A stretch of 64,000 nucleotides of DNA from Eubacterium sp. An11. Lineage in GTDB: Bacteria; Bacillota; Clostridia; Lachnospirales; Lachnospiraceae. Shown piece by piece: positions 44,033 to 53,751 of the stretch (the first letter of the stretch is position 1; every line of letters begins with the position of its first letter). Location: positions 1 to 64,000 of the forward strand of contig NZ_NFLV01000015.1 in the NCBI RefSeq assembly GCF_002161065.1, written 5' to 3'. The notes below the pieces were generated by a model that saw nothing but the letters and a program-made list of their open reading frames with translations, was not told where the DNA came from and did not search any database. The translations under genes were made by a program, and so were the position numbers.

Positions 44033-45096
44033 TGAAAAAGAAAGCTTTGATTGCCATGAGCGGCGGTGTGGATTCTTCCGTGGCGGCCTTTTTGATGAAA
44101 GAGGCCGGGTACGACTGCATCGGCGTGACGATGAAGCTCTACGATAATGAAGATATCGGAATGGATCAGGAGAAGACCTGCTGTTCTTTAAGTGATATAG
44201 AGGATGCCCGCAGCGTGGCGGTTAAGCTGGGCATCCCTTATTATGTGTTTAATTTTAAGGCGGATTTTAAAGAGAAAGTCATTGATCCGTTCATTGACAG
44301 CTATCGCTGTGGCATGACGCCGAATCCGTGCATTGAATGCAACCGGCATCTGAAGTTTACACAGCTTCATCAGAAAGCCAGAGAGCTCCAGTGTGATGTG
44401 GTGGTCACCGGTCACTATGCCCGGATTACAAAAGATGAACAAGGATACCATCTGCTGAAAGGCAAAGATGCGGCCAAAGACCAGAGTTATGTACTGTACT
44501 CCCTGACCCAGGAGCAGCTGGCACACACCTGCTTTCCTCTGGGTGAATATACGAAAGAGGAGATTCGCCGGATGGCAGAGGAGCAGGGGTTTTTCAATGC
44601 CGGCAAAAAGGACAGTCAGGATATCTGTTTTATTCCGGACGGAGATTACCGGAGATTTATTGAGGAGACTACCGGACAGAAAAGTACGCCGGGTAATTTT
44701 GTAGATCAGGAAGGAAATGTGCTGGGCATCCATAAAGGTTATTACTGTTACACCATCGGCCAGCGCCGGGGACTGGGCATTTCCGCGCCTCAGTCTCTGT
44801 ATGTGGTGGAGATCCGGCCGGAGAAGAATGAAGTGGTTCTCGGGAGCAACGAGGATCTGTTCCACAGCCATCTGACGGCAGATCATTTTAACTGGATCGA
44901 GCAGGTGGGACCGGATGAGATCATCAAGGCAAGAATCCGTTATCATCAGACGGAGAAAGAAGCCACTGTCCGGGTTCTCGAAGACAACAGGGTGGAAGTC
45001 GATTTCCTTGAACCGCAGAGGGCCATCACAAAAGGCCAGGCCGTAGTTCTCTACCGGGGAGACGCCGTGGCCGGCGGCGGAAGAATTATCGGATAA
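44032..45096 (+). CDS. mnmA: tRNA-specific 2-thiouridylase
   Basis: Adds sulfur to U34 of tRNA-Lys, -Glu and -Gln. The PP-loop [13 protein letters not shown] is at 8-20, the catalytic Cys100 in [14 protein letters not shown], and the second catalytic Cys199 in [13 protein letters not shown]. The 354 residues are full length. It overlaps the upstream BMC gene by one base. Sulfur probably comes from a cysteine desulfurase such as the NifS encoded at 18116-19303 or another. Confidence 0.95.
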   Translation: MKKKALIAMSGGVDSSVAAFLMKEAGYDCIGVTMKLYDNEDIGMDQEKTCCSLSDIEDARSVAVKLGIPYYVFNFKADFKEKVIDPFIDSYRCGMTPNPCIECNRHLKFTQLHQKARELQCDVVVTGHYARITKDEQGYHLLKGKDAAKDQSYVLYSLTQEQLAHTCFPLGEYTKEEIRRMAEEQGFFNAGKKDSQDICFIPDGDYRRFIEETTGQKSTPGNFVDQEGNVLGIHKGYYCYTIGQRRGLGISAPQSLYVVEIRPEKNEVVLGSNEDLFHSHLTADHFNWIEQVGPDEIIKARIRYHQTEKEATVRVLEDNRVEVDFLEPQRAITKGQAVVLYRGDAVAGGGRIIG

Positions 45097-45144
45097 CGCG
45101 GCGCTCTTTCATGTGGAACCATCTAATGGTGTCTGCCATTTCTC

Positions 45145-45242
45145 TTATTTCATAGGAAATTGCATTCCTATGAAATAAAAAACGCTCCGCGAGGATCGCA
45201 CTGCGGCGGATAGGAAGATGTCGCTTTCGCGACCCGCCGCAG
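45145..45242 (+). repeat. Hairpin repeat family A, copy 2
   Basis: TTATTTCATAGGAA (45145-45158) pairs with TTCCTATGAAATAA (45165-45178) around a 6-base loop. An A-rich stretch, CGAGGAT and ATAGG follow, as in copy 1 at 117-176. A second hairpin has CTGCGGCGG (45201-45209) with CCGCCGCAG (45234-45242) and GTCGC/GCGAC inside. It lies between convergent mnmA and the PHP gene and may work as a terminator. Confidence 0.6.
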
Positions 45243-45254
45243 GCGGAGACAGGA

Positions 45255-46148
45255 CTATTTTCCGGTCGGCTGCTTGAGTTTTCCGATGGCTTCCATAAAT
45301 TCCGGTAAAATGTCTTCCGGAATGTCCATCTCGCCCTGTCCCTTGAAAAGGGAAATGTGCGGTTTATTCTGTCCGTGGAAATCGGTTCCGCCGGTGAGAA
45401 GAAGAGCGTGCTGTTTGGCAAGACTCTTGACATATTCTTCTTCAACAGGCGTGTAGGTGTTATAGTAAGTTTCGATGCCGGCCAGTCCGGCTTCTTTTAA
45501 TTCTGCGGTCAGTTCGGCCTTCTGCTCTGCGTTGAGCTTTTTGTAATACATCAGATGAGCCAGCACGGCGATACCGCCGCTGTTTTGGATGAGAGAGATG
45601 GCCTCCTGCGGAGTCGGCATGATCCTCTCCACGTAGCAGCTCCGTCCCTCGGCAAGATATTTGTCAAAGGCCTCTTTGACGGAAGAAACGTATTTCTTCT
45701 TGAGGAGCTGTTTGGCGATATGTGGTCTGGCGATGGTCTCGTTGGGATCTGCCGGACGGATATCTTCCATGGTAATCTGAATGCCCTGCTCCTGCAGTTT
45801 CTGGATGATCTTTTCATTTCTTCCGTCGCGGCTCTCGCGGCATACCTTCAGGCGCTCCAGCAGAGCTGCGTTGTTGATGTCAATGTTGTATCCAAGAATA
45901 TGAATCTCCACGCCGTGATAATCGGTGGAAATCTCCACGCCCGGAATGGCCGTCAGGCGGTCCTTATATTTTTTGGCTTCCTTTATAAATTCCGGGACGC
46001 CGGCAACAGTATCATGATCGGTCAGCGCGATAACTACCGGATCTTTTTTGTTTCCGGCGGCGGCCATGGCGGAGGTTACAATCTCTGCCGGGGTGAAAGT
46101 GCCGTCTGAGGCAGTGGAATGAATGTGTAAATCAATGTACGTTTTCAA
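45255..46148 (-). CDS. PHP-domain phosphoesterase (YciV/RNase AM-like)
   Basis: A 297-residue metal-dependent phosphoesterase. PHP motifs are IDLHIHSTASDG, ALTDHDTVAGV, IPGVEIST, RPHIA and GGTDFHG. Relatives include 3',5'-nucleotide bisphosphate phosphatase and RNase AM; the substrate is inferred only at that level. The start is taken as TTG 46148, because GGAGG sits 9 bp upstream of it and the PHP domain starts at once; the longer frame to 46226 has no site. Confidence 0.85.
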   Translation of the reverse strand: MKTYIDLHIHSTASDGTFTPAEIVTSAMAAAGNKKDPVVIALTDHDTVAGVPEFIKEAKKYKDRLTAIPGVEISTDYHGVEIHILGYNIDINNAALLERLKVCRESRDGRNEKIIQKLQEQGIQITMEDIRPADPNETIARPHIAKQLLKKKYVSSVKEAFDKYLAEGRSCYVERIMPTPQEAISLIQNSGGIAVLAHLMYYKKLNAEQKAELTAELKEAGLAGIETYYNTYTPVEEEYVKSLAKQHALLLTGGTDFHGQNKPHISLFKGQGEMDIPEDILPEFMEAIGKLKQPTGK

Positions 46149-46433
46149 AATATATTTCCTCCAAATGAATAGTAAGCGATGCGGGCCGGAATATCCCGGC
46201 CGCCGGTGAACGGTATGTATCAGCATATTTTATGCTGTATTCCGCCTTTTATTATGGCAGAAAAAAGGAGAAAAAGCAACGATTTTAGGAGGACCAGTGC
46301 CGTTGTTGGGAAAAAATATTGTGAAACTTCATCAGTATGACCATAAGAATAGAATCGACATTTGTAATAATGGTACAAAAGTGTTACAATACACAGGAAA
46401 CGTAATGACTGATTGACGGAGGATTTTACAGAA

Positions 46434-49400
46434 ATGGAAGACATTATAAAAGCATTGTTGGATGTAGTCAGAGCACAGCATTCTGCCACAGAGGGAACGG
46501 AGGAAGAACCTTTTGATATGAATGATATTGTGGACATGGCCATGAATATTTTGGGCCGTCCCGATGAATCCGAGGAAGTGGCGGAGATGGTGGACTCCAT
46601 ACAGAAGCTTGTGGAGACGCTGGCGCCGGATATCTTTCCGCCAAAAACCTTTGAAGAAATGGATGATGCCGAGAGGGCAGCTTCTGCGGCAAGTATGATA
46701 GAAGAAAGTTTAAGAAGAGGAAGAATGGGCGGCAGAAACAGAGCTTCAGCTCAGAGTGCAGGTATGGAACAGGAGAACGCTGCAAGAGCGGATGCGGAAG
46801 CCGGGCAGAGTGAGACCGGCGGGGAAAACCGGAACCCAGAGAACGGACCGGAGGAAGAACACCGGGACACAGAGAGCAGACCGGCGCAGGAAACATCGGC
46901 AGGGGCGGCAGAAGAATATCCATCAGCTGCTGACAGCGGCGCGCAGGAAGAGGTCAACTCTCCGTTGGAGCAGTCCTTTGATGCGCAGCAGACCGCGGAG
47001 CTCAATGATCTGATCTATAAGAATCTTATGGAAATGATGGGAATGCAGAATCCACAGGTGGAATATCCCTTTGATCCTTCTCAGATTCAGTATGGCAGAG
47101 AGAAGTCTGTCACAGAGATGCTGGAGGAAGAGAGGGAAGAAGAACAGCGGCTGAAAGAGGAACAGAAGGCCATGGATGAGCAGATCCGCAGCATGGCCCA
47201 GGCAGACCGGGAGGAGAGCAGGCCGCGTTCCGCATGGGAGCTGGCACAGGATGCCATTGACAGGGATGAGCAGGCCCATGAAAAAGAGCCGTACATTCCG
47301 CAGGTGCTGGACGATGCGCCGGCGACAAAGTCCGCCTCTCAGCTGGCGGCGGAGGCAATCCGCCGTTCGCAGGAAGAGGACCGGGAGAAGCTGGAGATTG
47401 AAAAGCAGGCGGAGAGGCTTATGGAAGAAGCAAAGAAACGGGGACAGGACCCGATGAAGTTTGCGCTCCATCAGCAGGAAATCCTCAGATATTTGGAGAA
47501 AAACAGCGATGAGCTGGTTTCTTTTGAGGATTATGAAGACTTGTCTCCGGAAGAAAAATATGAGATCGAGCGTCAGATTTACATTGAAAAACAGCTGGCT
47601 GACGGTGTAAATCCGGACGAGGTGGATGATCAGGTGCCGGAGGAATTCATTCCGGAAGAATTAAAAGCCGTGGCAGCGTCCGCAGCGACAAAAAAGGAAG
47701 AGTCTTTGGCGGCTCCTTCAGAAGATGCATTACCGGACGAAAGAGAGTCTGCACCTGCAGCTTCTTCTGCAGCGCCGGTTCTCACGGAAGAGATGCTTCG
47801 TCAGCTGAGTCAGGAAGTGATCCGTGAGAATTCTGATATGATTTTGTCAGAAAATGAAAACGAAGACATGGAAAGTCTCAATGATCTTATCATGAATAAT
47901 ATCAGAGCGATGATGAGCGGCAGCGGAGCCGCTGTTCCGCAGGAAGATGTGGGAGATTTACTGCAGCAGGCCGCCGCATCAGCCAGAGGAGAACATGCTG
48001 TTTCTGACGAAGAACATGCTGCCTCTTCCGCCAGTCATGCCGAAGGTCACGATGCAGAGACGGAGGAACCACGGGGACTGTCAGCGGTAGAGCTGGCCAG
48101 GGCTGCACAGAAAGCGGCAAAACCGGAACCAAAGGAAATCAAAGAAGGCGTGTCCGCAGTGGAGCTGGCAAAAGAGGCACAGGAGAAGGCCCGGGAAGCA
48201 AAAGCAAGAGCGGAAGCGGCAGAGTCTGCCGATACACAGACAGGACAGCAGGAAAGAAGGGAATCTATAAAGGCCAGCGTACCTGAAGAGGAACCAGCCG
48301 TCAGTGAGCCTGTTCCTGCACAGGAAATGCTCAGCCAGAGTGAAGAGGCAGAGCAGAGTGACGAAAAAGGCAGTCATCCGGCAGACGAAAAGCAATCTGA
48401 AGCGGACGAGGATAAATCTGTAACAGATGAAGAAAAATCTGAGGCAGGAGAAGAAGTTCCGGAAGAGTCTGAGGCAGAGAATCCGTTGGCGGAGACAAAA
48501 GAGGATGGCCCGGAAGAAAGCGGTATGGAGGAGCCGGTAGCTGAAGAATCCGCAGAGACCGGGGAAAAGGCGGATGCCGGAGCAGCTCAGAAGGAGCCGG
48601 AGGAAGAGTTTGAGTATGTGGATCCGGACGAATTGGTTCTCGGAGAGCATACCCAGGCAGAGATTGATGAGGCTATCGCCAATCTGAACAGTCTCGGACT
48701 GGAAGGCGAAGTTTATGAGAGGGCTAAACGGATGCTGCTTCTGGAACTGGCCGGTTCAGAAGCGGAGCTGGACGCATGGCTGAAAGAACAGGAAACAGGA
48801 AAGAAAAAGAAAGCATCGGTATCAGCCTTGGACGGGGACGATGACAATCTGGATCTGGATGACTTTGATGAGGATCTGCTGGAAAAAGAACTGGAGCTTG
48901 CCATGGATGAAGATTTCCTGGGAGACATTGATGAAGCTCCCGAAGAGGAGGCCGGGGTTCCGGATCCTGATAAAGAAGATGCGGAATCGGATGCTGTTTC
49001 TGTGGACGAAGAAAATGCGGCGTCCGAAGAAGCAGATCAGGCAGAAGAAGATGTGGCGTCCGGAGCAGACCAGACAGAAGAAAATACAGTGTCCGGAGCA
49101 GGCCAGACAGAAGAAAATACGGTGTCCGGAGCAGATCAGGCAGAATCCAGAGCTTTTGGCGCAGATCAGATAGATCAGGCAGCACAGAGTGCGCCGGAGG
49201 ACATGGACGAAGATGTCATTTCCGAAGTGGAAGTGGAAGATACAGTGCCGGTCCCGGGAGCAGACAGAAAGAAGGCTTCCGTGAAGAAATCAGGAACCTC
49301 TTCCAGAAAGAAAGTTGTGAAGAGAAGAGAAAAGAAAAACGGCGGCACAAAGACACAGACCGATCAGAAACCGGATACCTGGATGCAGGAGGACAGACCG

Positions 49401-50369
49401 GTGGAAGAGAAAGAATATCAGGTCTCTCTCCGTCATCCTTTTGTCCTGAAGAATTCCGCCAGCTTCATGGATCAGTTTGAGCGGTACATTGCAGATACGC
49501 AGGAGAACCGGAAGTTAAGTACCGGTTTTAAGAAGCTGGATGCCATGCTGCGGTACGGTCTGCATAAGGGAACATATTTTATTGATTCCGACCCGCAGTA
49601 TTTAAAGAACAGCTTTATGCAGCAGATGGCTGACCGGGCGGCGGAAAGCGGCGTGGATGTTCTGTACATTTCCACGGAACTGTCCCGGTATGATCTGATG
49701 GTGGATACCATTTCAAGGCTGAGTTATGAGATCCATCAGGGGGATCTGGACAAGGCAGTTTCTGTTATGTCCATCATGACAGGAGAAAACGGAGCAGATC
49801 TGGAATCACTGAAAGATGAGCTTAACTGGTACCGGGGAAGAATCAGCGAGCATCTGTATATCCTGGATCAGGAAGTGGTATCAGAATATACGGAGTCCAT
49901 GGAGGAAGCTTCCGCGGGGGATGTCCTGGCTGAACTGATTCGTTCTATTGTAAGAGACGGCGTCCATAAACCGGTGGTATTCATTGATAATATTGAGAAT
50001 ATTCTTTCTGTGGAAGATTCTGAGGATATCAAACCTCTGATGGAAGGTATCCGGAGACTGGCCGGTGAGCTGGGCATTCCGATCATCATGTCTTATGGAT
50101 ACGCCCAGGCGGAAAGCGAGACGGAAATGAGCAGTGAAGAGAGTGAATTCCATGCGCTGCTGGGAAATATGTGTGATGTCTATATGGAACTGCAGTATGC
50201 AGATATGATCACAGAAGATTCCGTGGAGATCACGGAAGAGGATATCCAGGAAATGGTAGAAGAGGGCGATACATTGTTGATCAATGTCCTCCTTCACAGA
50301 AACCGCCGTCCTCTGCGGGCGTCCTGTCAGATTCAGGGAACACCGAAATTCAATTATTTTGAAGAGTAA
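46434..50369 (+). CDS. Giant acidic disordered protein with a DnaB/RecA-like C-terminal domain lacking the P-loop
   Basis: A 1311-residue protein. Residues 1 to about 990 are strongly acidic, rich in Glu, Ala and Ser, and look disordered. Within them are four copies of S-A-x-[EQ]-L-A-x-x-A (near 266, 300, 550 and 574), two copies of LNDLI followed by NN/KN and MM-G (190 and 482), and a tandem 11-residue repeat. Residues about 993-1311 resemble the DnaB/RadA helicase C-terminal fold (LSTGFKKLDAMLRYGLHKG, LYISTELSRYDL, VVFIDNIENI with D1185), but the Walker A site is replaced by SDPQYLKNS. Function unknown; it may be a scaffold or regulator. GGAGG sits 11 bp before the ATG; it is a single-gene unit with its own terminator. 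Confidence 0.7.
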   Translation: MEDIIKALLDVVRAQHSATEGTEEEPFDMNDIVDMAMNILGRPDESEEVAEMVDSIQKLVETLAPDIFPPKTFEEMDDAERAASAASMIEESLRRGRMGGRNRASAQSAGMEQENAARADAEAGQSETGGENRNPENGPEEEHRDTESRPAQETSAGAAEEYPSAADSGAQEEVNSPLEQSFDAQQTAELNDLIYKNLMEMMGMQNPQVEYPFDPSQIQYGREKSVTEMLEEEREEEQRLKEEQKAMDEQIRSMAQADREESRPRSAWELAQDAIDRDEQAHEKEPYIPQVLDDAPATKSASQLAAEAIRRSQEEDREKLEIEKQAERLMEEAKKRGQDPMKFALHQQEILRYLEKNSDELVSFEDYEDLSPEEKYEIERQIYIEKQLADGVNPDEVDDQVPEEFIPEELKAVAASAATKKEESLAAPSEDALPDERESAPAASSAAPVLTEEMLRQLSQEVIRENSDMILSENENEDMESLNDLIMNNIRAMMSGSGAAVPQEDVGDLLQQAAASARGEHAVSDEEHAASSASHAEGHDAETEEPRGLSAVELARAAQKAAKPEPKEIKEGVSAVELAKEAQEKAREAKARAEAAESADTQTGQQERRESIKASVPEEEPAVSEPVPAQEMLSQSEEAEQSDEKGSHPADEKQSEADEDKSVTDEEKSEAGEEVPEESEAENPLAETKEDGPEESGMEEPVAEESAETGEKADAGAAQKEPEEEFEYVDPDELVLGEHTQAEIDEAIANLNSLGLEGEVYERAKRMLLLELAGSEAELDAWLKEQETGKKKKASVSALDGDDDNLDLDDFDEDLLEKELELAMDEDFLGDIDEAPEEEAGVPDPDKEDAESDAVSVDEENAASEEADQAEEDVASGADQTEENTVSGAGQTEENTVSGADQAESRAFGADQIDQAAQSAPEDMDEDVISEVEVEDTVPVPGADRKKASVKKSGTSSRKKVVKRREKKNGGTKTQTDQKPDTWMQEDRPVEEKEYQVSLRHPFVLKNSASFMDQFERYIADTQENRKLSTGFKKLDAMLRYGLHKGTYFIDSDPQYLKNSFMQQMADRAAESGVDVLYISTELSRYDLMVDTISRLSYEIHQGDLDKAVSVMSIMTGENGADLESLKDELNWYRGRISEHLYILDQEVVSEYTESMEEASAGDVLAELIRSIVRDGVHKPVVFIDNIENILSVEDSEDIKPLMEGIRRLAGELGIPIIMSYGYAQAESETEMSSEESEFHALLGNMCDVYMELQYADMITEDSVEITEEDIQEMVEEGDTLLINVLLHRNRRPLRASCQIQGTPKFNYFEE
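49019..49180 (+). repeat. 33-bp tandem repeat inside the giant acidic gene
   Basis: About four to five units encoding variants of SGADQTEENTV. Two central copies differ at only a few bases. The third position changes are few, so the array looks recently expanded. Confidence 0.7.
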
Positions 50370-50433
50370 ACAGAAAGACAGAATTGAATGGATGTGTGCA
50401 TCAAAGACAGAATTGAAAAAATGATAACATAAG

Positions 50434-50513
50434 AAACTGCCGCAGGCATATGCGGGCTGTACAAAAAGAGTACATGATATTCAGTACAGCCGGTATACCT
50501 GCGGCAGTTTTTT
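50434..50513 (+). terminator. Nested terminator after the giant gene
   Basis: AACTGCCGCAGG (50435-50446) pairs with CCTGCGGCAGTT (50498-50509), followed by a T-run; GGCTGTAC (50455-50462) pairs with GTACAGCC (50484-50491) inside. Confidence 0.9.
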
Positions 50514-50554
50514 GATGGGGTTCGTTATCTGCCCGACAAGAAAAAGATGCCCGT

Positions 50555-51874
50555 CTAATATCCCAGATCGTCAGTGACGGCTTCCACCTTATCACTGATG
50601 CGTCCCAGTTCCTCTGTTGGTTCGTAGTCTTTTGTTCCATAGAGATATTCATGGGCTTTGACTGTGTTGGAGTAAACTGTCAGCGGGAATCCATAGTAAA
50701 TGCCGCCGTAACGTTCATCCACAGAATCAAAAGGATAGGCCTGGGAATCTACGATGCTGTAGCGGAGAAGGCCCATGGCAAGGGAAGTCATATCTCCCGT
50801 GGACAGGCTGGTCTTACACTGCGGGATCACCGTGTCGGCCAGAGCTTTTAATTTCCATGGCTGTTGTTTTACCTTTTTCACGATGCCTTCCACCACAAGC
50901 CGCTGATGATTGGCTCTCTCATGATCTCCGCCTTCCATGTAGCGGATACGGGAATAGGCAACGGCCTGATTGCCGTCGAAAGTATAAGTACCGGTTTTTT
51001 CAAATTTCGGAGAATCGCCTCCGTTGATCTTGTTCATATTTCCGATATAATCGTTGAGGTTATCCAGCTCTTTCTCACTCTTGATGGTGAGTTCAATGCC
51101 GCCTACGATGTCCACAGCGTCGGCCAGAGCTTTAAAATTCACGGTGGCGAAGTCAGTGATATTCAAATCCAGGTTCCTGTTGATGGTGTTGATGGCCTGT
51201 TCCGGACCGCCGTAGGCGTAGGCCGCATTAATCTTGTCATAGTCGCCGTCAATGCTAACGTAAGTGTCTCGGTAAATGGACATCAGTTTGACAGCCTTGG
51301 TAGATTTATTGATGCTGGCAATGATAATGCTGTCTGTCCGGGAACCTACGTCCTTGATCTCGTTATCCTGATTGTCCACGCCAAACAGAGCGATGGTCTG
51401 ATAATCGTCCATGTTGCTGTCCTTATCATTGACAACGATATCGTCCATGTTCAGGTCATATTTCTGGATCCGCCCGAAGGAGGAGCGAAGAAATAAAAAG
51501 AACAGGACAACAATGATCAGAATCAGAAGGATGAGCGGCAGAAGTATCCTGCCGAGACACCCCCGTTTCTTTTTGGGACCGGAAGAACGGCTGCCATTTC
51601 TGCTGGTACTGCTTCCGGAAGAAACAGTGCCGGAACTGCCGGAACGGTTCTCCGGCTGGCTGCGGAACGCTTCCTGTGACCGTGTGCCGGATTCCTGCCG
51701 CCGGGACCGGGCGCCGGTACCTGTCTGAGAGGAAGTTTCTTCCCGAGAGTCGGCCCGTGTTTTCTTTTTGTGTCCGTCGTCCAACTGCCGGTATGAGGCG
51801 TTCTGAGCGGAACGGTAACTCAGTGAGCTTTTGGAACGTTTTTTGCTGTGTTTATTGGATGAGGATGATTGCAT
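50555..51874 (-). CDS. LytR-CpsA-Psr (LCP) family ligase
   Basis: A 439-residue membrane-anchored protein. Residues 1-105 are a basic, Ser/Arg-rich cytoplasmic tail; one membrane helix follows (about 108-130, LLPLILLILIIVVLFFLFL); the LCP domain (about 160-390) has DVGSRTDSIIIASI, SIYRDTYVSI, KINAAYAYGG and YSRIRYMEGGDHERANHQR, with the conserved Arg and Asp residues. LCP proteins transfer teichoic acid or capsule from a lipid carrier to the peptidoglycan. It sits beside a sugar-transferase that starts such polymers. GAGAGGTG precedes the ATG. Confidence 0.93.
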   Translation of the reverse strand: MQSSSSNKHSKKRSKSSLSYRSAQNASYRQLDDGHKKKTRADSREETSSQTGTGARSRRQESGTRSQEAFRSQPENRSGSSGTVSSGSSTSRNGSRSSGPKKKRGCLGRILLPLILLILIIVVLFFLFLRSSFGRIQKYDLNMDDIVVNDKDSNMDDYQTIALFGVDNQDNEIKDVGSRTDSIIIASINKSTKAVKLMSIYRDTYVSIDGDYDKINAAYAYGGPEQAINTINRNLDLNITDFATVNFKALADAVDIVGGIELTIKSEKELDNLNDYIGNMNKINGGDSPKFEKTGTYTFDGNQAVAYSRIRYMEGGDHERANHQRLVVEGIVKKVKQQPWKLKALADTVIPQCKTSLSTGDMTSLAMGLLRYSIVDSQAYPFDSVDERYGGIYYGFPLTVYSNTVKAHEYLYGTKDYEPTEELGRISDKVEAVTDDLGY

Positions 51875-51904
51875 GATGCACCTCTCTTTTCTGTGATGTC
51901 TGAC

Positions 51905-51965
51905 TAATATATTGGCACGTTCCCCTTTCCTGGTTAAACAGAATGGGGAGCGTGCCGATATATTA
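51905..51965. repeat. Hairpin repeat family B, copy 1
   Basis: TAATATATTGGCACGTTCCCC (51905-51925) in two parts pairs fully with 51945-51965, a 21-bp stem with two G-U pairs and a 19-base loop. It overlaps the stop codon of the sugar-transferase gene. A related stem with diverged arms lies at 63912-63957. Confidence 0.65.
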
Positions 51966-53390
51966 ATATGCGTTTTTGTTTACAAATCCTTTAAATACTG
52001 TGAGAAACAGAATCTTAATGTCGAAGGACAGTGTCCAGTTCTCAATATAGAAAATATCATGTTCAATCCGGCCTTCGATGGATGTGTCGCCGCGGAAACC
52101 GCAGACCTGCGCCCAGCCGGTCATACCCGGACGAACCTGATGTTTGATCATGTATCTCGGAATTTCTTCTTTGAACTTTTCTACAAAAAGCGGGCGCTCC
52201 GGTCTCGGGCCGATGAGACTCATATCGCCTTTGATGACATTAAAAAGCTGTGGAAGTTCATCGATGCTGGTCTTCCGGATGATCCGTCCCACCGGAGTAA
52301 CCCGGGGATCATTGTGGGTAGTCCAGGCCGTCTTTTCTTTGGAAGGAGGCTGTACGCCCATGGAGCGGAACTTGTACATTTTAAAAGGTTTATTGTGGAG
52401 TCCCACTCGTTCCTGACAGAAAATGATTGGTCCCGGCGAGCTTTTCTTCACCAGAATAGCGACCACCAGCATGACCGGAGAGAAGATAACGATACATACC
52501 AGGGAACCGACGATGTCAATGGCTCTCTTGATAAACTTGTTGACCGTGTTGGTCAGTGGCACATTTCTTATGTTGATGACGGGAAGCCCGTTCAGATCTT
52601 CGGTGACCGGATTGGTGGTGATGAACTTATAGTAATCCGGAACAAACTTGGTATGAACGCCGGATTTTTCACACATATTAACAATGTCTTCCAGCTTGTA
52701 GTATTCTTTCAGACTCAGTGTGATAGCCACTTCATCCATGGCCGTATTCTGCAGGTACTTTTCCAGATCCCTGATCTTGCCGATGCAGAAGATGTTTTTG
52801 TACTGAAAGTTCTCATTGAGGTTATCGTCAAAAATGCCGTGTATCATGTAGCCCCATTGCGGATTCGCCTTGATCCGGTCGATATATGCCTCCGCCGCGG
52901 CGCTGAAACCGATGATGATGATATGTTTCAGATTGTGACCGCTCCGGCGGGCTCTCTGCAGGAAACTTTTGATGAGGAAGCGTTCCAGCAGAGTGGCAGC
53001 CATGCTGACAATATAGAAGGTGGCGATCAGGCTTCTCGGCACATGTTCTATTTTCATAAAGAAAATGTAAATGAACAGAAACAGGATGCCGCAGGTATTG
53101 GCCTTGATCAGATTCTTGTATTCCGCTGACTGATTCTGGTAGCGTTTGGGCTTGTAAAGATTAAATTTGGCATATAAAATAAGATAAGCCAGAACGAGAA
53201 CAATAAGCATGCCCTGGTACTGCCACAACTGCCGGTAAAAAGATACCGGAGGCAGAAACAATCCAAACAAATATTTTGTAAATGGATTCTTAAAGCGGAT
53301 GTAATAGCTGAAACAGAACGAACAATAAATAACTACGGCATCAATGACCACGTGAAGCCGGTTAAAGTACTTTTGATTCTCTTTAATCAT
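51963..53390 (-). CDS. Polyprenyl-phosphate sugar-1-phosphate transferase (WbaP/WcaJ type)
   Basis: A 475-residue initiating glycosyltransferase that puts the first sugar phosphate on undecaprenyl phosphate. Four to five N-terminal hydrophobic segments precede a CoA-binding-like domain (about 125-265), then the catalytic bacterial sugar transferase domain with KRAIDIVGSLV, SPGPIIFCQERVG, FKMYKFRSM, TSIDELPQLFNVIKGDMSLIGPRPE and RPGMTGWAQV. ATG 53390 follows AAGGG and begins at the family start; a longer frame to 53585 is rejected. The LCP gene follows by 88 bp. Confidence 0.92.
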   Translation of the reverse strand: MIKENQKYFNRLHVVIDAVVIYCSFCFSYYIRFKNPFTKYLFGLFLPPVSFYRQLWQYQGMLIVLVLAYLILYAKFNLYKPKRYQNQSAEYKNLIKANTCGILFLFIYIFFMKIEHVPRSLIATFYIVSMAATLLERFLIKSFLQRARRSGHNLKHIIIIGFSAAAEAYIDRIKANPQWGYMIHGIFDDNLNENFQYKNIFCIGKIRDLEKYLQNTAMDEVAITLSLKEYYKLEDIVNMCEKSGVHTKFVPDYYKFITTNPVTEDLNGLPVINIRNVPLTNTVNKFIKRAIDIVGSLVCIVIFSPVMLVVAILVKKSSPGPIIFCQERVGLHNKPFKMYKFRSMGVQPPSKEKTAWTTHNDPRVTPVGRIIRKTSIDELPQLFNVIKGDMSLIGPRPERPLFVEKFKEEIPRYMIKHQVRPGMTGWAQVCGFRGDTSIEGRIEHDIFYIENWTLSFDIKILFLTVFKGFVNKNAY

Positions 53391-53751
53391 AATGTTACCC
53401 TTACTGATCCGGACATATGCCGGCTTAAAACAAAAAGTGACTGGTTTCCTTTCCTTATTATATAATAATTTGCGGGAAATTAACAGCAATTTACACTGGG
53501 ATAATTTACAGTGAATTGCAAACCTGCTCCGTAAAGAATCGAAACTGTTGTACGGACAGGAAAATTGTTCTAATCTATCATACAATAGAATAAATTATTC
53601 CACAATATTTATTTTGTGATTTTTTACTGAAAAAAGCAGAGAAGGTGGAAAGTCGTGGGAACGACCATTCTTTCAACATAAAAATGACACAATTTATTCA
53701 CATATCATTGCTAAGATATGCATATCAGATCGAAAGAAAGGGGTTTGCGAT

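Noticed and set aside
48081-48650. Minus-strand open frames opposite the giant acidic gene, which look like hydrophobic Leu/Phe-rich proteins
   Set aside because: Glu-rich sense codons give Leu/Phe-rich antisense frames; no ribosome site or promoter was seen.
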